Assembly: GCA_026874595.1 (NCBI GenBank)
Contig: CM049310.1
Span: 87,149,056-87,213,055 of the forward strand
From: Sipunculus nudus
Lineage: Eukaryota; Annelida; Sipuncula; Golfingiida; Sipunculidae
Direction: 5' to 3'
Length of the DNA stretch: 64,000 bases
The notes below the pieces were generated by a model. It ran no database searches. It was given only the letters and a program-made list of their open reading frames with translations, and was not told the DNA's origin. Both the position numbers and the translations under genes were made by a program. Shown here in pieces: positions 11,801 to 22,809 of the stretch; positions within the stretch are counted from its first letter, which is position 1, and every line of letters starts with the position of its first letter.

Positions 11801-13088
11801 TGACTCATTGTTGTGTATTCGTTAATATCCATTGATCAATGTTTATTTTTTATCTTTATTCAGCGCAGGGTATGGGGTCCGTTACCTTCGGTAATTTTCG
11901 GCGTCCTCTCGGCTCTTTCCGGTCTGTCAAGCTTTACTCTTCCTGAGACACTGAACAAAAGGATCCCTGAGACCATTCAAGAAGCAGAAGAGTTTGGAAA
12001 AAAGTAAGTAGAAAGCTGTGAAAACTTTAATTCTCTGTCCAATCTACCGTTTTTTTCAGTAAATCTACCAATTTTTGCCGGTCCGATTTGTTATAATTTG
12101 TTAAAAATCGGTTGCAAAGATGTCGAGAATTTTTGGCCGAATTTTTGTTAGATCGCCAAATTCATACGATTTTGTCAACTACCTAATTTTATCATATTTT
12201 ATCACTGATGACGATAATAGTGAGTGACCAAAATGGCGGGAAAAACCTGATGATGTGTACGCAAAATCGGAAGGCTCGCAGGCAGCAGCAGACAAAATAA
12301 AAAATACGTATATGGAAGGCCTGTTATACACATGCATGTGTTAGAAACTCCTCCATATAGTTTTATAAACATAGAAAGGTATAGCATTAAAAGGTTGTGT
12401 ACAGTCGAGGAGCGTCACTATAGGGGGGCGGGGGTGTAAATATGTATATACCCCCCCCCCACCCGCTTTTTTTAAGCAAGGGGTGATGGTTAATGTAATC
12501 ATGCCCTTGGTATTCAGAGAATAATATTTATATATTGGAAATGAAATACATTAATACTGATAATAATTATAGAATTCATCAACGTTTTTGAGTTTATTAT
12601 GACAAATTATATATTTAAACTTGGTTAAGCTTGGTTTAGAATTATCGTATACTGGAATACTAAATTTAATACCTAATTTAATATAAAAATGTATACTTTA
12701 AAGTAATATATTTGAAAAGTGTCATATATATATATGTATGTCCAAACATTGATTACCCTCGAGTACCAGCGACTCGCAAAAATTCCCCCACCCCTCCTTC
12801 ACCTGAAGATAAATTTACGCCATAGTATACGTCGATTAGCGTTTTGTAAATTTTCTTCAATGATCACATTCTCCTGAGGAACACAATTTTAGCAACTATA
12901 TCTATATGGTAGCGTTATAATGTTAACAGCTACAGTGAGCGAAGCTCGAATCTATATTCTTTAAATACTCCTATTTCAGAAAATTAGAAGTAGAGGCTAA
13001 CGGGAAGACCAACCTGGCATTTGAAGCAGATTTGAAAGGAGAAATAAGACACCGTCCAGTGCCTCAGTGTGACTCAACCCAAATGTGA
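986..13088 (+). CDS. SLC22-family organic solute transporter, paralog A (10 exons, 557 aa)
   Basis: Multi-exon gene for a 12-pass major facilitator transporter of the SLC22 (OCT/OCTN/OAT) family, expected in the plasma membrane and moving small organic ions. Exons: 986-1360, 4330-4433, 5254-5408, 7069-7237, 8447-8573, 9645-9733, 10560-10780, 11029-11213, 11864-12003, 12980-13088. They total 1674 nt, keep frame at every junction and end at TGA, giving 557 aa, the usual length for the family. Visible hallmarks: TM1 at about residues 15-40; a large Cys- and N-glycosylation-rich extracellular loop to about 125; the loop 2-3 motif SDKFGRMK (158-165); PESPRW at 271-276; AELIPTEIRN at 442-451 before TM11; LPETLNKRIPET near the C-terminus. 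Arg462 occupies the TM11 position that is Asp in classical cation transporters, so OAT- or OCTN-like substrates are inferred. A paralog with the same exon structure lies at 40745-52194 on the other strand. The exact substrate is unknown. Confidence 0.93.
1619..1657. repeat. (TA)n microsatellite
   Basis: Uninterrupted TA run in intron 1 of SLC22 gene A. Similar TA runs lie at about 6705-6740, 26640-26696, 28090-28142, 28730-28771, 40365-40388, 40670-40702, 47652-47742 and 57694-57759. Confidence 0.95.
2110..3215. repeat. ~245-bp tandem satellite with internal inverted repeats
   Basis: About four and a half diverged units. The core CACTATTGTAATAACGGTCA recurs near 2306, 2548, 2793 and 3048, a spacing of 242-255 bp. 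Each unit carries the reverse complement (TTATTACAATAGTG) close by, so each can fold back on itself. The first unit has a perfect 17-bp hairpin stem at about 2117-2154 (AACCACTATTGTAATAA). It lies in intron 1 of SLC22 gene A. Confidence 0.88.
4330..4433 (+). CDS. SLC22 A exon 2 (residues 126-160)
   Basis: Begins FNLVCGRSFLVQ after a TTTACTCACAG acceptor and ends in phase 2 at GTAAGT. It encodes TM2 and the start of the loop 2-3 signature (GIVSDK). The paralog exon has the same 104 nt. Confidence 0.93.
5254..5408 (+). CDS. SLC22 A exon 3 (residues 160-212)
   Basis: Completes the DKFGRMK motif and encodes TM3 and TM4 (NNYAGFVVMRFLTAVF). Acceptor CTCTACAG, donor GTATTA, phase 2 in and phase 1 out. 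Same length (155 nt) as in the paralog. Confidence 0.91.
6640..6740. repeat. poly-G tract, (CA)n and (TA)n block
   Basis: A run of about 18 G, then CA and TA dinucleotide runs, in intron 3 of SLC22 gene A. The rest of that intron (5409-7068) shows only AT-rich sequence without coding signal. Confidence 0.85.
7069..7237 (+). CDS. SLC22 A exon 4 (residues 212-268)
   Basis: Encodes VMEVIGPRWR, TM5 and TM6 up to IPPIIALVFIW. The acceptor ACGGTAG has a poor polypyrimidine tract and the donor is GTTTGT, both sub-optimal, but frame, length (169 nt) and sequence match the paralog. Confidence 0.9.
8447..8573 (+). CDS. SLC22 A exon 5 (residues 268-310)
   Basis: Cytoplasmic loop between TM6 and TM7, beginning with the family signature LLPESPRWMLIKGR. 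Acceptor TATTCCCAG, donor GTAACA, 127 nt as in the paralog. It is one of the less conserved exons between the two genes. Confidence 0.93.
8712..8822. repeat. (ACT/GCT)n trinucleotide repeat
   Basis: Imperfect trinucleotide run of ACT and GCT units in intron 5 of SLC22 gene A. Confidence 0.9.
8974..9415 (+). repeat. dispersed interspersed element, copy 1
   Basis: Starts with TTGCCTCTGCCGGGAGGTCA and CGTTCATCCCCGTTCG, and ends near CTTGGCGAAGGCTTCCATCC followed by TACTAGTTT. The same order of blocks (opening, TGTGTG tract, GGATCCGG, poly-pyrimidine, GCGAAGGC end) recurs at about 25052-25262, 39835-40155, 42343-42702 and, inverted, 53222-53560. It looks like a non-autonomous interspersed repeat; no coding capacity. 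Confidence 0.6.
9645..9733 (+). CDS. SLC22 A exon 6 (residues 311-340)
   Basis: Short exon encoding GLLDLFRTPNMRKRILAIYL, the end of the cytoplasmic loop and the start of TM7. Acceptor TTGATAG, donor GTAAGT. Its 89-nt length equals that of the paralog exon. Confidence 0.9.
10560..10780 (+). CDS. SLC22 A exon 7 (residues 340-414)
   Basis: Encodes TM7-TM9, including MYYGLSLNTAALSGNVFLNT and the MFS-type motif NKIGRRWT. Strong acceptor (TTGTTTCTACAG) and donor (GTAAGT). It is the exon most alike between the two paralogs. Confidence 0.94.
11029..11213 (+). CDS. SLC22 A exon 8 (residues 414-475)
   Basis: Encodes TM10 and TM11 with AELIPTEIRNVGVGSSST followed by VARISG. Arg462 lies in that last stretch and corresponds to the charge-determining position of the family. 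Acceptor ATATTTCAG, donor GTAAGA. Confidence 0.94.
11864..12003 (+). CDS. SLC22 A exon 9 (residues 476-522)
   Basis: Encodes TM12 (PLPSVIFGVLSALSGL) and the conserved cytoplasmic end LPETLNKRIPETIQEAEE. Acceptor TTTATTCAG, donor GTAAGT, 140 nt as in the paralog. Confidence 0.94.
12980..13088 (+). CDS. SLC22 A exon 10 (residues 522-557, stop)
   Basis: Terminal exon with the hydrophilic cytoplasmic tail, ending CDSTQM and TGA. The acceptor CCTATTTCAG is strong and phase 2 matches exon 9. The tail has diverged from the paralog, but NG-x(3)-N-x-AFE is recognisable in both. Confidence 0.85.
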
Positions 13089-13934
13089 TTCAACGAATAT
13101 TGATATAAACTATTTCATACAACTAATTTATAGACATCCATACCCGGACATGCACGATATAGCGTTTTAGAAGACAATTTACATGCATAAACCGGTGTTA
13201 CTGCAGGGTCACAACTTTATTGAAAACTATTATACTCATTGTAATTTTGGTAAACATAATGTTACTTTACTCATAACTTATTTGGTATATCAAATTTGTA
13301 AACAGTGTAAATCTTTGTTTCCATTATATGTATATATCTTTTGAAGAAAACGACCGATGACCGATTATTAAAAAGACAATTTTATCTATCATTTACTGTG
13401 AAATCTTATTTTAGAATTACACCTAAATATTTATCGAAATATTTTAACCATGAATATTAACGTTGAGGATAGGTTAAGGTAACAGCCTGATTGCTGAGGT
13501 TCAGTTTTAATGCTTCTTTGTGATTTTCTTTTTTACTGACAGGATTGTACATTCCTGGACAGTATTACTTCTTTGCATGTGCATACATTATCGTTAGTGA
13601 TCGATCCCTTGGGAAAAGGTTGCCGTTACCAAAGTGACGGACCGGGTTGCCTTTGGCTAAACCAGGAAAAGTAGATATTGTGGGGTTTTTGATGGCACAT
13701 ATCAGCACTCAGGCTCACAAAAAACACAAGTCATTGGCTAAATAACAAGAGTATGTATATAAAAATAAAAGGTACATAATTCAAAATCACCTACTAGATA
13801 GGGTTCTTAGCCTGTTACGCCTCACTATAGAAACACTGGTACATTCACTAAATAAAACGTTGCGTTTAGATCTCCATAACCAGCGATACTTGACCCCTCT
13901 ATTGACGGCACCTCTCTGGTCCCAGCTGGGGGCG

Positions 13935-14545
13935 CTCACTGCACCTCACTGGACACCCGCTTGCAGCGCCTCACTCGACACCCATTAGCAGCACCTTACA
14001 CGACAACCGCTGGCAGCACCTCACTCGACTCCCGCTGGCAGCACCTCAGTGGACATCGGCTGGCAGCATCTCACTCGGCACCCGCTGGCAGCACCTCACT
14101 CGACACATGTTGGCATCACCTCACTGAACACCCGCTAGCAGCACCTCACTCGCCACAGACTGGCAGCACCTCACTCGACTTCCGCTGGCAGCATCAAATT
14201 CGACACCCGTTGGTTGCACTTCACTTAGCACCTTTCAGGACACTAGGCGGCAGCACCTCTCGCAGCACCTAACACTGGACAGCAGCACCTCTCTGGACAC
14301 TGAGAGACAGAACCTCTCTGGACACCTCTCTTGACACTGCATGTTCGGCAGCACCACTCACAGCACCTCTCTTGATACTGGGTGCCAGCACCTCTCGCAG
14401 CCCTCTCTTGCAACTGGGCGGCAGCAATACTCTGGACACCTCTCTGAACACCTCTCTGGTCACTGGATGGCAGCAGTTCTATGGACACTTGCTGGCCGCG
14501 CCTCTCTGAACTCTGGCGGTCGGCACTTCTGGACCCCGCATGCTC
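13935..14545. repeat. 25-bp GC-rich minisatellite
   Basis: Unit CTGGCAGCACCTCACTCGAC plus CCCG, repeated about a dozen times to 14250, then a more degenerate stretch built on CAGCACCTCTCTGGACACTG. It keeps open frames on both strands because of its composition, so the frames at 13961-14272 and 14243-14563 are not taken as genes. It starts about 850 bp past the SLC22 A stop codon. Confidence 0.85.
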
Positions 14546-14560
14546 CACATACTGCATATG

Positions 14561-17500
14561 CACTTCTTTAAATACCCTTCAAACCTGGAAGCTCATTATA
14601 TTCATAAGACTAATACAAAGCCTGGCCTTTTTTCTACTAGTGCCCATCCATAATCATGAGCACGCTGAATACAAAACCGGCTGGGAACAAAAACACGCTA
14701 TACCCCAAAGAGATCTAGGCATAACTAGACCTACAGCGCGATCTGCAACCTTTCATTTAATACCGCCATTGTTTAACAAAACAAAACTCTGACTCATTTC
14801 TCGCTCAACAAAAAGGAATGTACAGCTAACCTGAGAAACGAAAATAAAACAAAATTCCATTTTGACATGTTATTACAGATGACTCTTTAATTGTATGCAG
14901 CAGTCTTACATGTGTTTGTGCAGCGCTAGCATTGGTCATTTCGGCATTGTCCGGCCAACGCGAGGGGTCTGATGCTAGTCTGGGGCTTTCTCGCCTAGCC
15001 TGGCCGGGCCGGCCCACATGTGAATCCTGACATGTAGAAACACAGCGTCCGTTGTTCTAGATGTTTCCTGTAACGTGTGCATTACTGGGTTCTTTGGATT
15101 GTTCGAGAAATTGAAAGTTCTCGGCTTGAGGTTAAAAGTTATAACTAAAGGGCTGTGTGTTTAGAGCCGAGAGAGAGGAGAGAAATATTCCTGAAGACAC
15201 GGAAGAGTGTAAGTCAGTTTGTGGATCTTTCCCGATAATTGCGGCAGTCATAGCTTTTCTTCGAATTAGTAACGGATTTAAATAAGTCTTCAGTTTGCCT
15301 TTGGGATAACTATCAGAACTTCACTTTTGGATTACAACAAATAGATTTTGTGATTGAACTGGACTGTTATTCTCTGAGAAGATTTATGTGAACTGTAAAT
15401 CTGGATTATATGCTGTAAAGTACTTTTTGTCGCTGTAACAATGGTGTTATTCCAGGTACTGTACACTTTATTTATATACTTGTATTGATTTGCTGTTGTA
15501 CTGTTGTTATACTGTGAAATTGTATTGATTTAGTGTTTTGTAATGTTAGGGTTGTTTTAATAATAAATTCTAATTATTTGTTAATAAAAAAACACTGACT
15601 TCTTTATTCATTTCACTAGACATTTCACGCTGCCTAGTGTTACAGAATCTGATTTTGTTTTATCTCCATAACCAAATTTATGCTCATCACGACTACGTGA
15701 TCTGTTGATATAAGGTTCCGTAACAATATACAAAATATTAAAATTATATACAGATTAGTGTAGAAATGAACCTATGTTTTATCTAATATATCACAATTGA
15801 GTAAAACAATACCGAAAGAATTTGCTTGAACAAAACTAGTAAACTTTGTCATAGTTGTCTTGTCTGTTATTAAGAAGTTTACGCTCATCGAACAGCTACT
15901 GTTACTGTGGTCAAGAACTCAGCCCTGTGCGCTCCTTAAGCACGTTCTCTGAGCCAACAGACGCGATGCCACACCAAGCCAAGCAGAGAGCTGCGAAAGG
16001 TCGCCACCCGAGCCGGTAACCTTTTAGTAAGGCTACAGCATCAACAGCCGCAAAGGCAGAAGCAACCCACATTCCATCCAACGCTCCAAGCAGCGGAGAC
16101 CCAGCCATGAACGACAGTGTTTCGAGATGCATGGCCTTCATACTTGCAGTTTCGGCCATTGGACAGGGGATTCTTAATATTCCTCATGAATAATTAATCA
16201 GCTAGCGAAAGCGAGGCTAACTGGGAATAACAGGGAGCACGTGCTCACTCACCATGGCTATATGTACAGCAACACAGACCTGTCAGTTGTTCAATTAATC
16301 CACTTCAAATTTGTGGATGCTTACAAACAAATTTTGTTAAAAGCATCCGGAAAGAAGTATAAATCCAAAGGAATCTGCTGCTATGAGCACAATGTGAACC
16401 CGACTTGTAAGGGAGGTACTTTCCAGTGACTCTTAACATAATAAAGTTAAAGACCCTTGGGCTCACATCTACTTGGCTCTACGGTCTATGCTAGCTATGA
16501 ATCAAACCACAGGATGCCATTAATTGCCCGAGGTCAATTAAAATATCAAGATATACAAGTGTCGGGCACAGGTGCTGACTGATACACATTCTAGACGGCA
16601 CAGAATGAGGTGGTCTGTGCATGGTTCCTCTGATTGTGTACATTAATACTAAGTTTCTTGTTTCATGTACAGTAGGCACCGAGAGACACACACACCAAAA
16701 CACTTTCTGCAGTACGCTGCTAATACTGCCATTATGAAGTCATTAACTTAATAAAGACTAATAAAGCATAAATGAAATATGTCTGCCTCTGTGATTGTTA
16801 AAAGTGTCTGAAATAAAATTATGAAATGTTTTCTATTCACGAGCCTATTAAAAATATAGATGTAGGTATGCTGTATCTGGCACCAATAGAAAATACACTG
16901 TATTTTTAGTGGCATAACCAACACATAGCTGTCAAGTGAAACACTTTGTCACAGGTCATTTAAAAAAATATATCGCTCCTCATTAGATAGTGATATGGTG
17001 ATTTCCTGGACATGGCAAGGATTATATCAGTGCATGGGCAGAAACAGAATTTTATAAATGACACCTTTTTCCCGCAAGACTTTACATAATTTGAGAAAAA
17101 AATATAAAAATATGTAAGGTATGAATTATGGAATAATATATTCATTTTAATTAATGCTCAACACTTCACCAGCTCCACACCTTTTAACTCAGGTTAGTTC
17201 CTTCAAAAATTCTTTATAAATCGAATATGAAAAGTAATGTGTCATATACTAAAACTTCATATTTGTTATGAATAAAGAGTTAAAATATACTGACGGCGTG
17301 TCCTACAGCTGTGTGACATAAACTGCATTGACAAACAATGGAAACGGTGACACAAGAATTGCATGAGTTAAATATTCTTTAAATTGCAGTGGGTCTAGGC
17401 TGGTCATGTGGGGATATATCTATAATTGTTTCGCAATCATGTAATTTAAGGGCCTTAAAGCTATCCACAGATGCCATCTTAGAGGGCCTCAAGTAAAAAT

Positions 17501-18780
17501 GAGATAAAATGATGACATTAAGTTTTGGTAATATAAAATGTTAGCCCCTTCAACCAATCGAGACATACCAATGTATCTATTATCTATAAACCAGTAAGGG
17601 GATCAATGCTTGGCTGGTAAAAACTATATGCAGATCTTTGCTAAATGTCACCATCAATTTAAATATGTTGGTAGTCTTCTATCATTATTTATTTATGTTA
17701 TTTATTTATGTTAATAAAGTACAATTAATTGCATGTGTATGGACACAGATTTTGTGAAACAGCACAGTATTTTAAAATATCTTGACACGTACATAATAAA
17801 GGTAAGGCAAAACAAATGAGGGCATGGACCATGTAAAAATGATATTTTAATATGTGCCTTTATAAATTGATACAGATCATTAAAAATCATTGTTCTAAAA
17901 TGGTTGTTCATTTACTTAATTCTATGAACAAATATAACAGACAGCAGACCAAACCAGGAACATATGAACACACAATCACAAAGAGTCCCTCGTCCAGATG
18001 TATGAATTAATTAGTAATTTTCCCCTGTTTCTTTCTACCTGGATCACTTATGAAAACTAATGAAAAATCAAATCTGATGTCCAATTAGTAAATGAGTAGC
18101 ATGAAGGAACAGAATAGGCTGTGACACGACCTGCCTTGCTGAGCTAAACTGTATCAGCACATGTGTTACTGCTGTGACAAGTGAGGACGTTTCTTTGTTA
18201 TTCCCCATTGGCCTCGCTTTGGCCTCTGGTATGTGTGGCATGCATAGAATTTAAGAGTCCCCTATTGGACCGTATAACAAGTTTCCCAGTTATGCAAGCA
18301 AGTTTTTTCGTCATCGGCCTGCTGTGCTGTTATGTTTTCAGTTTTAATATTACTTGACTTATTTATAAACTGCAAAGATGTGTGCTTGAATATTGATGAT
18401 GCGAGGCTTTTACATAAAAAAAATATTTTTCAATATTACAACCGTATTTGTTGTGTGGTTGTTGCCTCGTGAAAGGTGTTTTTGCTTTCTGTTATATGTC
18501 GTAAGCGGGGATGAGAATAGGGATAGTCTGTCATCGAAATATGTTACTACGCTTCGCATATTCTTGAGAGTACCCCCGTCTGTGCACGTTGTTATTCCCT
18601 GCATATTTTTTGTGTGGGGGCAAAAAGAAAATGTGGTATGATGATTGTGTGTATGCATTGGGTATGTAGAGAAATCCAGACCTCTCGACTTTGTTGTTGT
18701 AGTACCTGGAATAGACTAGACTGAGAATTATGTGCAAGTACATTACTAATCGGTGCTGTGCTCGTGTTGTGCTTCTAGGC
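14561..18780. other. intergenic, no confident gene
   Basis: AT-rich DNA apart from the LTR-like segment. One 82-codon minus-strand frame at 15911-16159 is GC-richer than its surroundings and reads as Ala/Leu-rich, but shows no splice context or recognisable family. Nothing else stands out. Confidence 0.5.
15033..15645 (+). repeat. possible solo LTR or 3' transcript end
   Basis: The segment starts TGTAGAAACACAGCG, ends GTGTTACA, and has AATAAA signals near its right end (about 15562 and 15583), as an LTR would. No 5-bp target duplication is visible and no second copy is present in the window, so this is only a suggestion. Confidence 0.25.
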
Positions 18781-20068
18781 TGAGTGGCGGTGGTCTGGTA
18801 TTACTTATTTATTTATATGATGGGGGGTGGGGGGGGGGGGGGAGGGAGTTTTTCTTTTCTTCCACTCTGACCCGGTTGTGTTGCTGGTTTTCTTCTCCTG
18901 CAGTTACAATCCCCCTTGGTTGGGCTCTATGATGTGTGGCCGCAGCTAGGATCTCCTTTGGTTGGCACTTGTATCATCAGCTGCAGTTACGGTCCCCCTT
19001 GGTCCAGGTTTCGTGTTTTTGATTGCAGCTGGTGTCTCCTTCTCTCGGGGAGCTTGGTATCCTAGGGGCGGGGGGTATATTTTATATTTTATGGGGGGGG
19101 AAGATTTTGAGTGATTTCTAGCAAGAAAGGCTACCGATATTGGCCCTGCTGTAGATCCTCATGTTTTGGCATTTATTTATGGACTATGGTTTCCCACGAC
19201 CCGGCCGGACCAGCAGGTAACTCATCCTATATCTATTTTGATTATTTTAATTATTTTAATGTTTTTAGAACCTTGGACAAAGGATAGTGTCCAGACAGGG
19301 CACTTTGTCTTTGGTTCTTTTACTCTAAATTCTTGGAGGGGTTGTGTTTATAGGTTAAGTAATTTGTGGTGAAGTGTTTATATTTGTATTTTAATGTTTT
19401 TACTCAGGGGTAAGGGGGGGGGGGGTTATAACATGTGGGGGGTTTAGCATGTGGGGAAGGGGAGTTATGTTAAGGTATATTTTCCTGTAGGATGTTAAGT
19501 GGGGCGATATGTTTGTTTTTAGATTTGGTTCTTCTGTGTGTAGTGATTATCTCTGCAATTTGGGATTGTTTATAATTCTGTTGTAGGCGTTCGTTGATTG
19601 TTCTACGATGTAGTGTAGTATTTTTGGTGTTTTGTTTGTTCTCTTAGAATGTTAGTATTAGTTCTTCTCATTGCTCTTAGAATGGCTCGGAGTGCATTGT
19701 TTTGTTTATCTCGAGCCTTTTAGGTAGGTTTTGGGGCTCCTAGGAAAGCATTGGATCCGTAATGCGGATCGTCTGTTTGTATAGGTAGGAGGCGGTTTCG
19801 ATCGAGGGTCCTTCTCTCAGTCTGCACATTTTTTAAGGGCATTTGTTCGTTGCCACATTCTGTGTGTTATGTTTTCTAGGTGATTTTTCCAGTTGCCTCT
19901 TTCATCAAAGGTTAGGCCTAGGAATTTCTCTGTTTTGGTTTCTTTAAGGTCTTTCCCTTGTAATTCTAGGGTTTCGAACCATTTATTTTTAGTAGCCTTA
20001 GTGAATAGGACTGTTTGGATTTTGTCTGGGTTGAGTTTTATTCTCCACCTGTTATCTGTGCAGAAACG
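18780..20068 (-). mobile_element. degenerate non-LTR retrotransposon fragment (LINE)
   Basis: Read on the minus strand, about 20060-19640 encodes the distal part of a LINE reverse transcriptase. It shows NRWRIKLNPDKIQTVLFTK, then KFLGLTFDERGNWKNHLENI, then after a frameshift EGPSIETASYLYKQTIRI. The order NxRWRI-NPxK-F and KFLGLTFD-W-H is typical of Jockey/I-type RTs. At least one frameshift and several stops break it. Upstream RT motifs including YxDD are absent, so the copy is 5'-truncated. The C-rich stretch down to 18780 may be its 3' end (inference). Confidence 0.75.
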
Positions 20069-20151
20069 TACACTTTATATGTGTTATTGAAAGATTCAAT
20101 GAAACTGCGAAATGACCATGAGTCTATATAACCATATAACCATATGTCTGA

Positions 20152-20162
20152 GTCTCTCTCTC

Positions 20163-20211
<49 letters not shown>
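20152..20211. repeat. (CT)n microsatellite
   Basis: CT dinucleotide run directly beside the truncated end of the LINE fragment. A similar CT run is at about 28051-28090. Confidence 0.95.
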
Positions 20212-20214
<3 letters not shown>

Positions 20215-20643
20215 TATATATATAATATATATGTATTTGAGAGAAAGAGACATAAAGAGAGAATAAGATGGAAGTAAAACCCTAAAAGATGGAATCCTCT
20301 GTGACAATTTTATTCCGAGATTCTTGAGCGTTTACTCACAAGCCTCAAACGGCTGTTTCAATTAAAAAACAGACTTTTTTCAGTCTGAAATCACATGATA
20401 AGTAAAATGTCTGTCGATAAATAAAAGCGGACACATATATTTTTAAGTATCTGGCAACTATTTCGCTAAACGAAATCATGTCACTAAATATTTTGATGAT
20501 TTTTAGGTTTGATAAATTAAGCCTTCAACCTTTTATAAACTTGTATAGATATTCTCATATTCAGGAATACCTACGTTTTTCGGGGACACCAGACTTTCAT
20601 GGAGTTGACTACCCAGTTGGTCATTATTAAGACCAACAGATGG

Positions 20644-20809
20644 CGCTGAATATAGGTAGGCCTATCCAGATGTGTGGATGAAAGGCCAGCACTTTTTAAT
20701 TTTCATAATTTTTATACCAATCTTATCGCTGAATATAGGTAGGCCTATCCAGATGTGTGGATGAAAGGCCAGCACTTTTTAATTTTCATAATTTTTATGC
20801 CATCTTATC
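20644..20809. repeat. 83-bp tandem duplication
   Basis: Two near-identical copies starting CGCTGAATATAGGTAGGCCT at 20644 and 20727, suggesting a recent local duplication. Confidence 0.9.
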
Positions 20810-20937
20810 ATACCGTGACATCCCCCCCCCCCCCCCCCTGATTTATCCACTCAGTCACGAGGATTTATGTTCACTACCTTTGTTCAGGACGCCATTGTTT
20901 GTAGTAGTGAAACCGCAAGCCTTTTAAATGACCAGTA

Positions 20938-22528
20938 CAGTGGCGGTTCCAGGGGGTAGCTGTGGGAGCTATATAGCTCCGCTAAAGATTCTGCCCTCTG
21001 GGAAAAACATTATGCAGTAGCTATGCTATGTGTAGATCAGTAGGATAATTCTCAAAGTCTGACAGGGAGACACTCGCATACCAACACAGTCAAACCATCA
21101 AATCTCTGCCCTGTTCGAGTTCGCAACATTATAATATTCTTTTTTACTGCCATTTCACGTGCACTGAGTGCGCCCTGGCATGAGCGTATAGTTGAAAGCT
21201 TATAAAGATAAGATAAGATAACATTTATTAGCCTTCAGTTCCAGGAATTTGACTTGCAATTCATTACATAAAAATAAAAAAAGTATATAGATACATAAAA
21301 ATAATACATAAGAATACATAAAAATAACACAACATATTGACTATGCATGTAAAAATAAGCATGTAAAAATGATAAAACCTATAATTCTGCAGGTAAAACA
21401 CATAATTCAAAACGTTAAATATCTAGAGGGTTGCGAGTTAAAAGGTTTTATATTGTATGGCACGAGAGATTTTTTTAAACGAGTTGTTCTGCAGAACATT
21501 GTATCTAGGTGTTAACCTTAAGGTTAAAAAACGGAACTCTGAATGTAGGGGATGTGTTGTGTCATTCATGACCTTCGATATGAACGCCATTGTTTTGGTT
21601 TCACAGATTCCCTGGTGTGTGGCAAATGTACTAGTTATTTTACAACTTCTCTTCCTGGTATTATTTTACTGTTTCTTTAACATATCAGAAATAAGTGTAA
21701 ACCAGCACTCCAGTGCATAAGTTAGGAAACTGGAAATTACTGAATTATAAAACATGGTATTTATGGTTTTGTCAATATTCAGCTTTCTTAGATAATTTAG
21801 GTAATATAATCTTTTGTTTGCTTTCTTGGATTGATTCAACACATGTTCTTTCCAATTCAGATTACTGTCAATAATACATTCTAAGTATGTATAATTTTCT
21901 ACAATATCTACATCTTCATTTTTGATAGCAACTGGGGTAATTACAGAGTTGACCTTCTGAAATCAAAGACTATTTCTTTAGTCTTCTTTACATTTAATTG
22001 AAGATATTGTTCTTCACACCAACCAGTCACATATTGAATGGTTTTCCTGTAGAGCGATTCATCATTTTTGTGCATCAGGCCTAGAATGACAGTGTCGTCT
22101 GCATATTTGATAATTTTATAATCTGAAAGGCTCACAGACAAATTATTTGTATATAGGATAAAAAGGACGGCTGACAGAACTCAGCCTTGTGGAGCACCAG
22201 TATTTATGATAATATCTGAAGAAGTTTCTTTGCTTGTTGTAACATGTTGTCTCCTATCTGAGAGAAAATCTAGAATCCACAGACAGAAGAAAGGAGGAAT
22301 GTTATACCTACAGAGCTAATTTTTAGCAGAGTATTACATAGTAATACATTCCACGAGTAAATGCTAGATTGTACAACAACGCAAGGATTTCATTCTAAGC
22401 TCCAACTAGCCAAACTCTGCCTTCCCTACCCCAGGTTTGCACACATTTTAGATGCAAGGAACACTGTGCAACACAATAACCCCCCCCCCCCCCGAAAAAA
22501 AGAATAACCAATTCTGGATCCGCCACTG
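20938..22528. mobile_element. non-autonomous hAT-type element with 8-bp target duplication, host of an inserted LINE
   Basis: The left end is CAGTGGCGGTTCCAG and the right end, reverse-complemented, is CAGTGGCGGATCCAG: 15-bp terminal inverted repeats with one mismatch. Both ends are flanked by the same 8 bp, GACCAGTA (20930-20937 and 22529-22536). CAGTGGCGG-type ends and an 8-bp duplication are characteristic of hAT DNA transposons. No transposase is encoded. Most of the interior is a LINE fragment, so the element proper is only about 400 bp. A poly-C tract lies just inside the right end. Confidence 0.85.
21195..22380 (-). mobile_element. degenerate CR1/L2-like LINE fragment inside the hAT element
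   Basis: On the minus strand the order is LWILDFLSDRRQHVTTSKET, then GAPQG followed by an in-frame TGA where Cys is expected, VLSAVLFILYTNNLS, KYADDTVILGL (the catalytic YADD box), WCEEQYLQLNVKKTKEIVFD, and further weak RT sequence. The 3' end runs to a short (ATCTT)n tail near 21200. The order and wording match CR1/L2/Rex-type reverse transcriptases. The 5' part (endonuclease, ORF1) is missing and stops are present, so it is dead. Confidence 0.88.
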
Positions 22529-22720
22529 GACCAGTAACACCTATTAAAAAACCTATGGTCCCTTTTCCACTTGTCAGGATATAAATGTGGGAATGGATAC
22601 GGAAACGGTATCAGAACTAACATGAACAGATAAAGAATCCTAGTGTCTCCTCGTATATACAAACAAGGATACGGCCTGTGCCAAGGGACATCAGCAGTCA
22701 AATATATATACGAGAAATTA

Positions 22721-22805
22721 CAGTAGAACCTCGACTATCCGAAAAGATTAAGGGATATGACTTTTGTTCGGATAAGTGAGGTTACGGAAATTCGAGGTTC
22801 TACTG
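22721..22805. mobile_element. 85-bp pogo-like MITE
   Basis: Near-palindromic element. The left end is CAGTAGAACCTCGACTATCC and the right end, reverse-complemented, is CAGTAGAACCTCGAATTTCC. It is flanked by TA on both sides. CAGT...CCTCG ends with TA duplications are typical of pogo/Tigger-derived MITEs (family knowledge). Confidence 0.75.
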
Positions 22806-22809
22806 TATA

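Noticed and set aside
13961-14563. Open frames of about 100 codons on both strands
   Set aside because: They lie within the 25-bp minisatellite; the translations are repeats of the unit.
15911-16159. Ala/Leu-rich 82-codon frame
   Set aside because: No family, no splice sites in phase and no start context; it may be part of an unrecognised repeat.
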